Source of the DNA: Flavobacteriales bacterium
Lineage (GTDB): Bacteria > Bacteroidota > Bacteroidia > Flavobacteriales_F > PHOS-HE28
NCBI GenBank assembly: GCA_019638085.1
Contig: JAHBUL010000012.1
Coordinates: 62,001-126,000, forward strand
Direction: 5' to 3'
DNA length: 64,000 bases
Made by a program: the position numbers and the translations under genes. The notes beneath the pieces are model-generated. The model made no database searches. It worked only from the letters and a program-made list of their open reading frames with translations, and had not been told where the DNA came from. Shown here in pieces: positions 44,972 through 53,137 of this stretch (position 1 is its first letter; every line of letters starts with the position of its first letter).

Positions 44972-46093
44972 TTAATTGTTGAGCATTACCGGCATCACCA
45001 GCATCAGCACATCCTCACCATGCTCGCTTCCCTCACTGGGTAGCAGGATGCCGGCCCGGTTCGGCGCGCTCATCTCCATGATCACGTGTTCGCTGTCCAA
45101 GTTGACGAGCATATCCATGAGAAAGCGGGAGTTGAAGCCGATCATCATGTCCTCACCTTCGTACTGGCAGGTGAGCTTCTCATTCGCCTCATTGGCAAAA
45201 TCGAGGTCCTCCGCGCTGATCGCCAATTGGCTGCCTGCGATGTTGAGGCGCACTTGGTGGGTGGTCTTATTGCTGAACAAGGCCACCCGGCGGATGGAGT
45301 TGAGGAAGCTCTGGCGATCGATGGTGAGCTTGTTGGGGTTCACCTTTGGGATCACCGCCTCGTAATTGGGGTATTTCCCATCGATCAGGCGGCATACCAC
45401 GCGGGTGTTATCGAAGCTGAAGGATGCGTTGTTCTCATTGAAATCAACGCTCACTTCGGCGTTCGTAGCGGCAAGGGAGTTCTTCAACAGCGTGAGCGGC
45501 TTCTTGGGAACGATGAAGCTTGTGGCCTTCGGTGAATTGATATCGCTGCGCGTATAGCGAACCAGTTTGTGTGCATCAGTTGCCACGAAGCGGATGGCTT
45601 CCTCGGAGAGTTCGAAGAAAATGCCGCTCATTACCGGCCGCAGGTCATCGTTACCGGTGGCGAAGATGGTCTTGTTGATCGCCGTTGCCAAGGTGCCCGC
45701 GGGGATCGTAATGCTGGTGGGATCCTCCAACACCGGGCTCTTGGGGAATTCCGCCCCGGAGAAGCCGGTCATCTTGTAATTGCCTTGGTCGCTGCTGATC
45801 TCGATACCGAAGTGTTTGCCATCCACGCCGAAAGTGAGAGGTTGCTCCGGGAAAGCCTTCAGGGTGTCCAGCAGCAGCCGGGCCGGAATGGCCACATTGC
45901 CCTTTTCCTTGCCTTCCACAGCCATGGTGGCGGTGATGGTGGTCTCCAGGTCACTGGCGGTCACCGTCAGCTTCTTGTTGTCGATCTCGAAGAGGAAGTT
46001 GTCGAGAATGGGCAGGGTGTTGCTGCTGGCGAGAACGCCTTGAAGGCTTTGTAGTTGCTTGAGCAAGGCACTGCTGGAGACAATGAATTTCAT
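44972..46093 (-). CDS. dnaN: DNA polymerase III beta subunit (sliding clamp)
   Basis: A 373-residue clamp of three similar domains. Characteristic pieces are FIVSSSALLKQLQSLQGVL at the N-terminus, LPILDNFLFEI, the middle-domain FATGNDDLRPVMSGIFFEL and the C-terminal VLMLVMPVMLNN (the family ends in an MPM-type motif). It gives processivity to the replicative polymerase. It follows gldF-gldG-DUF4340 on the same strand but with a 206-bp gap that carries its own -7 element and two DnaA-box-like sites. Confidence 0.97.
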   Translation of the reverse strand: MKFIVSSSALLKQLQSLQGVLASSNTLPILDNFLFEIDNKKLTVTASDLETTITATMAVEGKEKGNVAIPARLLLDTLKAFPEQPLTFGVDGKHFGIEISSDQGNYKMTGFSGAEFPKSPVLEDPTSITIPAGTLATAINKTIFATGNDDLRPVMSGIFFELSEEAIRFVATDAHKLVRYTRSDINSPKATSFIVPKKPLTLLKNSLAATNAEVSVDFNENNASFSFDNTRVVCRLIDGKYPNYEAVIPKVNPNKLTIDRQSFLNSIRRVALFSNKTTHQVRLNIAGSQLAISAEDLDFANEANEKLTCQYEGEDMMIGFNSRFLMDMLVNLDSEHVIMEMSAPNRAGILLPSEGSEHGEDVLMLVMPVMLNN

Positions 46094-46155
46094 CGAGAAG
46101 TTGTTCTTTTATGCGTTGATGCCGACCCTATAGGAAATGAGGCCCGCACGGGCGG

Positions 46156-46163
46156 CAAATATA
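46156..46163 (-). promoter_or_regulatory. Bacteroidota -7 element for dnaN
   Basis: Minus-strand TATATTTG is a perfect TAnnTTTG match, 62 bp upstream of the dnaN ATG. Confidence 0.6.
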
Positions 46164-46192
46164 TCCGTGCTTCGCGCTGCACAGCCTTTGGG

Positions 46193-46201
46193 TTATCAAC
46201 A
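46193..46201 (+). promoter_or_regulatory. DnaA-box-like site, one mismatch
   Basis: TTATCAACA differs from TTATCCACA at one base. It lies upstream of the dnaN -7 element and 20 bp from the second site, in the same orientation. Confidence 0.5.
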
Positions 46202-46212
46202 GTGCTGGAGGG

Positions 46213-46221
46213 TTATCCACA
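46213..46221 (+). promoter_or_regulatory. DnaA box (perfect match)
   Basis: TTATCCACA is a perfect DnaA box, 20 bp (two helical turns) from the site at 46193. Both share the flanks GGG on the 5' side and G on the 3' side. Confidence 0.6.
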
Positions 46222-46299
46222 GGATTCACTCGAACGCATGGAACGACTGCCGGACGAAGACATGCGCTGAGGAAATCCAATTGTTGCAAAGGCGTTGGC

Positions 46300-47310
46300 C
46301 TACTGTCTCTCCAACGAGCTTAGTGGCCGTACTATCCGGTCCCACCAATAGCGTTGCACCACGACAAAAGAGGTATCGTTCACCATCGCGTACAGGCGAT
46401 CCCTATCCTCGATCACCGGATTGAAATCCAAGTCCAACTCTCCCTCCCTCGGGTTCTTGCGCCAAAACGGTATCCGCTGCACACCCTGTGTGCTGGTGAT
46501 GCTGAGCACATACCAAGGTGTGGAGTTGACGACGGAGTCTTGGGCTTCCGGGGTCAGGCTGCGCTCGAATCCCTCGAAACTTCCGGCACGTAGCGCCAAC
46601 ATCAGGTCTTGTACTTGGCTCGTATCCATGGGCATTTCCTTGCCGTGGATATCATAAAGGGTAAGGTTCTCGCCACCGCCATAGGTGATGCTGAAGCCAT
46701 CCTCAGGACGAAGGGGAATGTCGACTTGCACCTTGCTCACTTCCGATAGTTTGGGGTAGTACGTCACCCGGCTGCTGCGCCAATCATCGATATTGGTATG
46801 GAAGCGGGTGTTCAGGACGCCGGTGAACGTGGCCATCCCCATTTGGAAAGGCACGCTGCTGCGCCCTTTTCCGGGGATCTCCAGGACCATGTATGTGCCG
46901 TAATGATCGGCACTGGATCCGCCCACCCACCAGATCTTCGACGGTTTGCTTCCGCCTTGGTAGATCTCCACCTTTCGGGCCGTTCCCGCCATTACACGCA
47001 GCACGCTGGGTTCCATGCTCTTGGGTACAGGTGCACGGATTTCCACGAGCTTGAACGTGCGCAACAGGAGGTTCACCTGGAAATCCTTGGCGGGCATCCC
47101 GTTAACGGTCCATCCCTCCGGGGTGCGACGAAGATCGGCCGTGCCACCGGTCTTTTCCGCAATGAAGATGCGATCCACGGATGCAGTGTCGGCAATGGTG
47201 AATTCGGTGAGCGGACCGGACAGGGTGCTTCCGGTATTGCTCTTCCAGAGCCACCAAGCCACTACGACCAGAACGAGCAGGAGAAGGACAGGGAACCAGC
47301 GTTTCTTCAT
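46300..47310 (-). CDS. DUF4340 domain-containing protein
   Basis: A 336-residue protein with an N-terminal membrane anchor (about residues 5-17, VLLLLVLVVVAWWLW) and an otherwise soluble beta-rich body that includes RIFIAEKTGGTADLRRTPEGWTVNG, typical of DUF4340. The family is regularly encoded next to GldG-type ABC components. Here its start overlaps the gldG stop by ATGA (47307-47310), so it is part of the gldF-gldG operon and probably works outside the inner membrane with that transporter. Confidence 0.9.
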   Translation of the reverse strand: MKKRWFPVLLLLVLVVVAWWLWKSNTGSTLSGPLTEFTIADTASVDRIFIAEKTGGTADLRRTPEGWTVNGMPAKDFQVNLLLRTFKLVEIRAPVPKSMEPSVLRVMAGTARKVEIYQGGSKPSKIWWVGGSSADHYGTYMVLEIPGKGRSSVPFQMGMATFTGVLNTRFHTNIDDWRSSRVTYYPKLSEVSKVQVDIPLRPEDGFSITYGGGENLTLYDIHGKEMPMDTSQVQDLMLALRAGSFEGFERSLTPEAQDSVVNSTPWYVLSITSTQGVQRIPFWRKNPREGELDLDFNPVIEDRDRLYAMVNDTSFVVVQRYWWDRIVRPLSSLERQ

Positions 47311-49052
47311 CGGGAATGAGCATAGCGCCGCTTGCGCAGCAGGTAAAAGATAGCGCCCCCCAATAGCCCGATGAGAATGGGTAACACCACGTTGGCGGCT
47401 TGGATACGCGCACGCTCAGCCTCGATGCGATGTGGATCCAACTGGTGCAGGCTGATGGTGCGTGAGCGGATGCTGATCAGGCTCTTGTCGTCGAGGAGAT
47501 AATTCAACGCATTGATGAAGAACTCCCGGTTGCCGAAGATCTTGGCGCGGGCACCTTTCTCGTAACCCAGTGGGTAGTAGGTACGCCTTTCACGGTCCAC
47601 GGGATTGGCGATCGCATCCCCATCACTGATCACGATCTGTGCGGTGGGGCGGCTCCATTCGCGGAAGCCGATCGCCTTCAGCACACTGTCCGGCATGGCC
47701 ATTCTGTCCGCAAAGGCGGACCGGAACTTCCCTTGGGTGAGCACAGCGACGGGGCGGTAAGGCGTGTTGTTCTTTTCCAAACCGAGGTCCATGTCCACCA
47801 CGGAGAGGCTTATTCGTACCGGATTGCGCAGTACGCGGGTATAGCGTGAAGTGGTGAGGAGGATGGTGCTGTGGGCACTGTCCAGTCCGATGGTGTCGAT
47901 ACTGCTAACGAATTTAAGGTGTACCGGATCGATGTTGGCCACGATGGGATGGTCGGTGGATGCCAGCACCAAAGGCTCGAAAGGAAAGGGGAGTGTTTCC
48001 AATTTGGGTTGTTCCCCGTACGGTCGTGTATAGATCTGTATGGGCGCGCATTGCTTGTCCAGCAGCAGGTCCTTGTTGATGCGAACGCCATATGCGAAGA
48101 GCAGGTTGTCCAAGCCCAGGTCCAGCGGGGTGGCCATGGAGAATTGGTTGGTGCGCAGGCTGTCCAAGTGTGGATCCATGGCATCCACCGCCCAAAGCAC
48201 TTTGCCTCCATTCATTACGAATTGATCCAGGATCACTTGATCCTTTTCGGAGAACGCACTGTCCGGCTTCGCAATGATCACCGCATCGAACGTGTTCATG
48301 CGAAAGCTCACACCTTCCGCCTTCTCGCTCAGCGCATCGATCTTGCCATCCAGGCGCACCCGGCTCACATCGTACTGTTCGCTCAATGCATTGGTGAGGT
48401 CCTGTACGGCCAAGCGGTCCAACTCGCCATGCCCCTCGACGAAGGCGACCCTTGCCTGACGCGGATTTGTGAGCTGGCGGATCGAACTCGCCAATTCATA
48501 TTCGAGGTTGTTGATCGAACGGTTCACCGCTTCGGCATCGGTGGCACGCAACTGCGACTTCAGCAATTGAACGGGCATGCTCTTCTCCTTGTACGTGATG
48601 ATGGCACCCGGCCAAACGATCACTTCGCTCTGCGAACCTTTATCCCGGGTGCGAATGCTGGTATACTGCAAACCTTCCTTTTGCAATTGCTCATACACCT
48701 TGTTGCGGGTCTTTTCGTCCAAGCTGCCGCTGGGGTCCGTGAATTCGTACTGTAGGAGGTCAGGATTACGGACCCGCATCTCATCCAGCAGGTCGCGCAT
48801 GCTGCTGCTGAGCTGCTGGAGGTCTGCGGGCAGGTTACCGCTGAGGTATACCTTCACGAAGACCACGTCGCTTAAGCTGTCCACCAATTGCTTTGTGGCA
48901 GGAGTGAGGGTATAGCGCTTCTCACTGGTGAGATCGGCGCGTACACGGATGAAGGAACCGATGAAAAGGATCAGCAACACGATCGCCATGCCGATGCCCA
49001 GTTCCAAGAGCCCGGCCGCTTTTCTGGTGGTATGCTTGGTGAACTTCATCAC
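47307..49052 (-). CDS. gldG: Gliding motility-associated ABC transporter auxiliary protein GldG
   Basis: A 581-residue protein anchored at both ends by membrane helices (about 17-36 and 550-572). The long extracytoplasmic part has the ABC-type uncharacterised domain seen in GldG (LPADLQQLSSSMRDLLDEMR, NLEYELASSIRQLTNPRQARVAF, VDAMDPHLDSL). GldG with GldF and the ATPase GldA forms an ABC transporter needed for gliding in some Flavobacterium. The gene overlaps gldF upstream and DUF4340 downstream by ATGA. No gldA in the window. Confidence 0.92.
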   Translation of the reverse strand: MMKFTKHTTRKAAGLLELGIGMAIVLLILFIGSFIRVRADLTSEKRYTLTPATKQLVDSLSDVVFVKVYLSGNLPADLQQLSSSMRDLLDEMRVRNPDLLQYEFTDPSGSLDEKTRNKVYEQLQKEGLQYTSIRTRDKGSQSEVIVWPGAIITYKEKSMPVQLLKSQLRATDAEAVNRSINNLEYELASSIRQLTNPRQARVAFVEGHGELDRLAVQDLTNALSEQYDVSRVRLDGKIDALSEKAEGVSFRMNTFDAVIIAKPDSAFSEKDQVILDQFVMNGGKVLWAVDAMDPHLDSLRTNQFSMATPLDLGLDNLLFAYGVRINKDLLLDKQCAPIQIYTRPYGEQPKLETLPFPFEPLVLASTDHPIVANIDPVHLKFVSSIDTIGLDSAHSTILLTTSRYTRVLRNPVRISLSVVDMDLGLEKNNTPYRPVAVLTQGKFRSAFADRMAMPDSVLKAIGFREWSRPTAQIVISDGDAIANPVDRERRTYYPLGYEKGARAKIFGNREFFINALNYLLDDKSLISIRSRTISLHQLDPHRIEAERARIQAANVVLPILIGLLGGAIFYLLRKRRYAHSR

Positions 49053-49774
49053 CAGGTACGGCTTTGGATCACGGTACGGGTGGCCAAGAGGAAGATGGCA
49101 TCCACGCCCAGGAAGTAGAGTACGTCGCGCAGGTCGATCACGCCCCGGCTCATACTGTCATAGTGCTGCTGGATGCCCATTGCTTTGATCGGCCCTTCCA
49201 GCGCACCGAATGAACTGAAGTCGGCGATCAGCTCGAAGCCCACGTGCAGGATGAAACACAGGAAGACCGCGATCAGGAAGGCCACGATCTGACTTTCGGT
49301 GAGTGAACTGGCGAAAATGCCGATGGCGGTGAAGGTGGAAGCCAGAAAGAACAATCCGATGTAGCTGCCCCAGATGCCTCCGCTATCGATATTCCACGCC
49401 GGAACGGCCAAGCTGCCCACGCTGTACCAGTACACCAAGGTGGGGAGTAATGCCAGCACCACAAGTACCACTGCCGCCAAGTACTTTGCCAACACCAAGC
49501 GCATCTCGGTGATGGGTTTGGTGAGCAGGAGCTCGATGGTGCCGGTGCGGCGCTCCTCACTGAAGCTACGCATGGTGACTGCCGGCACCAAGAAGAGGAA
49601 CACCCATGGGGCAATGTAGAAGAGCACATCCAGGTCGGCATAGCCGACGTCCAGGATATTACCCGGGAATACCCATAGGAAAAGCCCTGTGAGCAACAGA
49701 AAGACCACAATTACCATGTGGCCGATCAGCGATCCCAGAAAGCCTTGTATCTCCTTACCGATCAGTGCACGCAT
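49049..49774 (-). CDS. gldF: Gliding motility-associated ABC transporter permease GldF
   Basis: A 241-residue ABC-2-type permease with six membrane helices. The family-typical RSFSEERRTGTIELLLTKPI loop (about 70-90) precedes helices 3-6. It is the first gene of the operon gldF-gldG-DUF4340, overlapping gldG by ATGA. A TACCTTCG near-match to the -7 element lies about 50 bp upstream on the minus strand (49823-49830). Confidence 0.93.
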   Translation of the reverse strand: MRALIGKEIQGFLGSLIGHMVIVVFLLLTGLFLWVFPGNILDVGYADLDVLFYIAPWVFLFLVPAVTMRSFSEERRTGTIELLLTKPITEMRLVLAKYLAAVVLVVLALLPTLVYWYSVGSLAVPAWNIDSGGIWGSYIGLFFLASTFTAIGIFASSLTESQIVAFLIAVFLCFILHVGFELIADFSSFGALEGPIKAMGIQQHYDSMSRGVIDLRDVLYFLGVDAIFLLATRTVIQSRTW

Positions 49775-49936
49775 GCTCCTCTTGCAACCGCGGCCTCAAA
49801 AGGTGGGGCCGGATGCGGGGGCCGAAGGTAGCATCGCCCTACCGGGAAGGCACGTCTCCAACGAGCAACGGTAAAGGCCATTGGAAAAGTTTATGAAGTC
49901 CTTTCGCGTGATCCCTGGGGTCGGGTCGCGCGGCGA

Positions 49937-50812
49937 TCAGAACTGGATGGTCGTTTTGCGTGGTTGGCGCTTGGGCTTCTTGGGGATCTTGGTAGCGTCG
50001 GTATCGCAGTAGTTCTTCTTGATAAAGGCCGCACCCTTATCGCCCAAGCGCATGCTCCGCAGGAAATCCGAACAGGCTTTTTCCTTATCCCCGCTGTTAT
50101 AGTAGCTATCCGCCCGGTAGTAGTAGGCAGCAGCCAACTCCGTTGTATCCGATGCGATCACCTCGGTGAATTTGGAGATAGCATCCTCGTATCGTTTGTC
50201 CTCATAGAGCAGAATGGCCAAGCTCATCAAGCCACCCGGTATCGATGGCTTCATGCTCAATGCCTCAGTGATCTCTTCCACGCCGGCCTTTTCATCGTAG
50301 CGGGCACCCTTGATCACACCGGAGAGATAGAGCGCTTCCGGAAAGGTGGGATTGAAATCCAGTGCTTTGCGGACACTTTTCAATGCGGCATCCAGATCCC
50401 CTCCCTGATAGAGCGCCCATGCCCGATTATACCATGCATCGGCATCTTTCGGGTCGAGGGCCAAGGCCTTATCGGCATCACGTAAGCCGCCTTTGGCATT
50501 GCCTTCGGTTATGTGCAACGCACTGCGGCTTACGTAGAGGCGTGGATCGGTATTGTCCAGCTTTTCGGAGCTTTTGTAATCCGCCATGGCAGCATCGAAC
50601 TCGCGCATGTGCTGATGGATATCGCCGCGCAATTTGAAGGCTGGTGCCAACGACGGATCCAAGGAGATGGCCTCATCCACCTTCACCAAGGCACTATCCA
50701 GATTCCCCGTGGAATAGGCACGCGTTGCGCCTTCCATGTACGCATGGGCATCCTGTTGGGCGAATAACGGAGTGAGGAACAGGGATAAGAATACAGTGGT
50801 CAGGATCTTCAT
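49937..50812 (-). CDS. TPR repeat protein, exported
   Basis: A 291-residue protein with a signal peptide (about 1-18, LTPLFAQQ) followed by about six TPR units (residues 25-265), for example AYSTGNLDSALVKVDEAISLDP, DAWYNRAWALYQGGDLDAAL and AAYYYRADSYYNSGDKEKAC. The C-terminus is basic (KPKRQPRKTTIQF). Probably a periplasmic scaffold; partner unknown. It lies 18 bp after the ABM gene on the same strand. Confidence 0.88.
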   Translation of the reverse strand: MKILTTVFLSLFLTPLFAQQDAHAYMEGATRAYSTGNLDSALVKVDEAISLDPSLAPAFKLRGDIHQHMREFDAAMADYKSSEKLDNTDPRLYVSRSALHITEGNAKGGLRDADKALALDPKDADAWYNRAWALYQGGDLDAALKSVRKALDFNPTFPEALYLSGVIKGARYDEKAGVEEITEALSMKPSIPGGLMSLAILLYEDKRYEDAISKFTEVIASDTTELAAAYYYRADSYYNSGDKEKACSDFLRSMRLGDKGAAFIKKNYCDTDATKIPKKPKRQPRKTTIQF

Positions 50813-50830
50813 CTGTGATGGATGTCGTGT

Positions 50831-51139
50831 TCAGGCGTTAAGGGCGTTCATCCTATGTTCCACGTGCAATGACCATGCCTCGGCAGGGGCGGCAAAGAGT
50901 GATTTCACCGTGGGCCATACTTCAGCAAACACTTCGGATCCACGGTATGCTTCCAGATCGTCTTGGGACTCCCATTCACTACGGGTAAAGAAGACGCCAG
51001 GTTCGCTGATATCGTGCAGAAGTTCCAATTCCCGGCATCCCGGCGTGGCTATAATGCGATGGCGCCAGCCCTCGAACAGCTCTTGGAAGTGCTCCACCTC
51101 TTCCGGCCGAAAGGTCATCTTTACGAAACGGACGATCAT
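50831..51139 (-). CDS. Antibiotic biosynthesis monooxygenase (ABM) domain protein
   Basis: A 102-residue dimeric ferredoxin-like fold of the ABM family, seen in VRFVKMTFRPEEVEHFQELF, IIATPGCRELELLHD and FFTRSEWESQDDLEAYRGSEVF. Members range from quinol monooxygenases to proteins of unknown role, so the substrate cannot be given. Its start overlaps the stop of the SAM hydrolase gene by ATGA, which suggests coupled expression. Confidence 0.9.
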   Translation of the reverse strand: MIVRFVKMTFRPEEVEHFQELFEGWRHRIIATPGCRELELLHDISEPGVFFTRSEWESQDDLEAYRGSEVFAEVWPTVKSLFAAPAEAWSLHVEHRMNALNA

Positions 51140-51963
51140 GTATGCGCCGGGGTTCGGCTGGGCACGGGGTCAAGCTCCAAGCGAATAGCGGAAGTGACAT
51201 TGAGGCCGAGCAGCTGGGCGGCACCGCCACCCGCACCTGTTACGCCTTTGTTCACGGCGATCTCCAAATAGCCGGAGTCGCCGAAGAAGGCGACCCGCTC
51301 GCCTGGGGGCACTCCGGAGTATGTCTTGTGGATTTTCTTGATGTCGTTCATGGCCCGACCGAACGAAATACGGAAGTCGCGATGCTTCACCACCGAGATG
51401 AATAGTTCCTTGGTGATGTTGGTCACAACGTTGCCATAATGGTCCACATGGATCACTTCGCCCTTGATCGTATTGTCCATCACCACCGGACGCACATTGA
51501 TCTGTTCGCGGACGGCAGGCAGTTTTCTGCCCAGTGCGCCGAGGATTCCCCCGCGTGCCAAGTGGCAGGCGGCCTTCACGAAAATATTCTTGGTGGGAAA
51601 GGCCAAATGATCGGTATCCAGTTTCAATGTCAACTCAAAAAGCTCGTCGGGCTTTCCGTCGAACAGCAAGGAGAAGATGCCATTGTCCGCACCGATGAAG
51701 TAATGGCCCTTGTAGAACGCTACCACATGGGGTGTTTGGCTATCCGCTTCGGGGTTCACCCCGATGATATGGATGGTGCCCTTGGGGAATTCGGGCCACG
51801 CGTTGCGTAGCACGAAGGCGGTGTGCATGTTGTTGAACGGTGCGATGCTATGGCTGATATCCACGATCACGGCGTTCTCCAATTGGGTATGGATCGCCCC
51901 TTTCACGGCGGCCACATAATGGTCGCGCGTGCCCATATCGGAGATCAGGGTGATAATGGCCAT
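51136..51963 (-). CDS. S-adenosyl-L-methionine hydrolase (SAM hydroxide adenosyltransferase, DUF62)
   Basis: A 275-residue enzyme of the fluorinase/chlorinase fold that in most bacteria hydrolyses SAM to adenosine and methionine. The N-terminal domain has ITLISDMGTRDHYVAAVKG and VDISHSIAPFN; conserved residues for the hydrolase class include the D-R-H set around TRDHYV. The C-terminal domain has VIHVDHYGNVVTNI and the G-rich tail GYLEIAVNKGVTGAGGG. The halogenase loop of FlA-type enzymes is not apparent, so hydrolysis is preferred. The ATG at 51963 is the family start. Divergent from phoH. Confidence 0.92.
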   Translation of the reverse strand: MAIITLISDMGTRDHYVAAVKGAIHTQLENAVIVDISHSIAPFNNMHTAFVLRNAWPEFPKGTIHIIGVNPEADSQTPHVVAFYKGHYFIGADNGIFSLLFDGKPDELFELTLKLDTDHLAFPTKNIFVKAACHLARGGILGALGRKLPAVREQINVRPVVMDNTIKGEVIHVDHYGNVVTNITKELFISVVKHRDFRISFGRAMNDIKKIHKTYSGVPPGERVAFFGDSGYLEIAVNKGVTGAGGGAAQLLGLNVTSAIRLELDPVPSRTPAHT

Positions 51964-52057
51964 ATTAACGTTGGGAACAAATTGCCGAATTACCTTCGAC
52001 CGGTCAAATTTAACCGCCTGAGGCCAATCAAGGTGATCAGGCCAGATACTATCTCCT

Positions 52058-53035
52058 TTGAGCGAACGCACCATCCACATCACGACCGTCGATCCGGTGG
52101 CCGTGCTCGGTCCCAATGATCAAAATCTTCGTGCCATTCGGGAGATCTTCCCCAAGCTGAGCCTAATAGCGCGCGGCGATGAGATCCGCGTGATCGGTCC
52201 AGGTGAGCAGGTCGATGTCTTTCTGGAGCGCTTCGAGCAACTCCAGCGCCATGTAGTAAAGTACAATGAACTGCCTCGCAAGGTGCTGGACGAGATCATG
52301 GGCAGCGGCGATGGGGAGAGCGCGGAGGACAGTGCGGATGCCACGAATGTGATCGTACACGGCAACTCCGGACTCCGAGTAAAGGCCCGTACCCGAAACC
52401 AGCAGCGCTTGGTGGATGCCGTGGCCACCAACGACATGGTATTTGCTGTGGGACCTGCCGGAACAGGCAAGACCTATACGGCCGTAGCGCTTGCCGTGCG
52501 TGCGTTGAAGGAGCGCCAGGTCCGCCGCATCATACTTACACGCCCGGCTGTGGAAGCGGGGGAGAACCTCGGCTTTCTTCCCGGCGACCTGCGTGAGAAA
52601 CTGGACCCGTACCTACAGCCCCTTTATGATGCGCTGAAGGATATGGTCCCTCCTCAAAAGCTGGTGGAATACCTGGAGACCGGTGTGATCCAGATCGCTC
52701 CACTCGCCTTCATGCGTGGACGCACGCTCGACCATGCCTTCGTGATCCTGGATGAAGCGCAGAATGCAAGTCTGCCTCAGCTGAAGATGTTCCTCACGCG
52801 CATGGGCCGTGATGCCAAGTTCCTGATCACGGGCGATGCCACCCAGGTGGATCTGCCCGATCGGGTGCGTTCCGGCTTGGTGCCTGCCGTGGATCATTTG
52901 CGCGATGTGAAGGGTGTTGCTGTGATCGAACTCGACGAAAAGGATGTGATACGCCATGAGTTGGTGACCCGTGTGATCGCGGCTTTCAAGGATATCGAGG
53001 AGAACAGACCGCCTTTTAGGAAAGGTGAAGGTTGA
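52058..53035 (+). CDS. PhoH family ATPase
   Basis: A 325-residue RNA-associated P-loop ATPase. Walker A GPAGTGKTYTAVALAV (about 130-145), then ILTRPAVEAGENLGFLPGD, Walker B DHAFVILDEAQNA (about 225) and ITGDATQVDLP. The N-terminus looks like a KH-type nucleic-acid-binding region. I accept a TTG start at 52058 because homologous N-termini (x-ERxIxxTxxxP) line up there and the next in-frame ATG is about 80 codons on. A TACCTTCG near-match to the -7 element lies at 51991. Confidence 0.93.
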   Translation: MSERTIHITTVDPVAVLGPNDQNLRAIREIFPKLSLIARGDEIRVIGPGEQVDVFLERFEQLQRHVVKYNELPRKVLDEIMGSGDGESAEDSADATNVIVHGNSGLRVKARTRNQQRLVDAVATNDMVFAVGPAGTGKTYTAVALAVRALKERQVRRIILTRPAVEAGENLGFLPGDLREKLDPYLQPLYDALKDMVPPQKLVEYLETGVIQIAPLAFMRGRTLDHAFVILDEAQNASLPQLKMFLTRMGRDAKFLITGDATQVDLPDRVRSGLVPAVDHLRDVKGVAVIELDEKDVIRHELVTRVIAAFKDIEENRPPFRKGEG

Positions 53036-53137
53036 AAGCTGAAAGTTGAAACAAACCAACAGAGTTGTGTGCCATTCACCAGTCACCGACCTCCATTCGC
53101 AGCTTTATCATCAGCTAATCGCCAAATCACAGGATCG

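Noticed and set aside
46094-46299. Chromosome origin of replication
   Set aside because: Only two DnaA-like sites and no clear AT-rich unwinding region; promoter control of dnaN explains them better.
51136-51963. Fluorinase or chlorinase
   Set aside because: Fold is shared, but the halogenase-specific loop is not apparent and most family members are SAM hydrolases.
53031-53052. Short TTGAAAG direct repeats after phoH
   Set aside because: Only three imperfect copies of a 7-10 base unit in a 100-bp gap; simple-sequence noise cannot be excluded.
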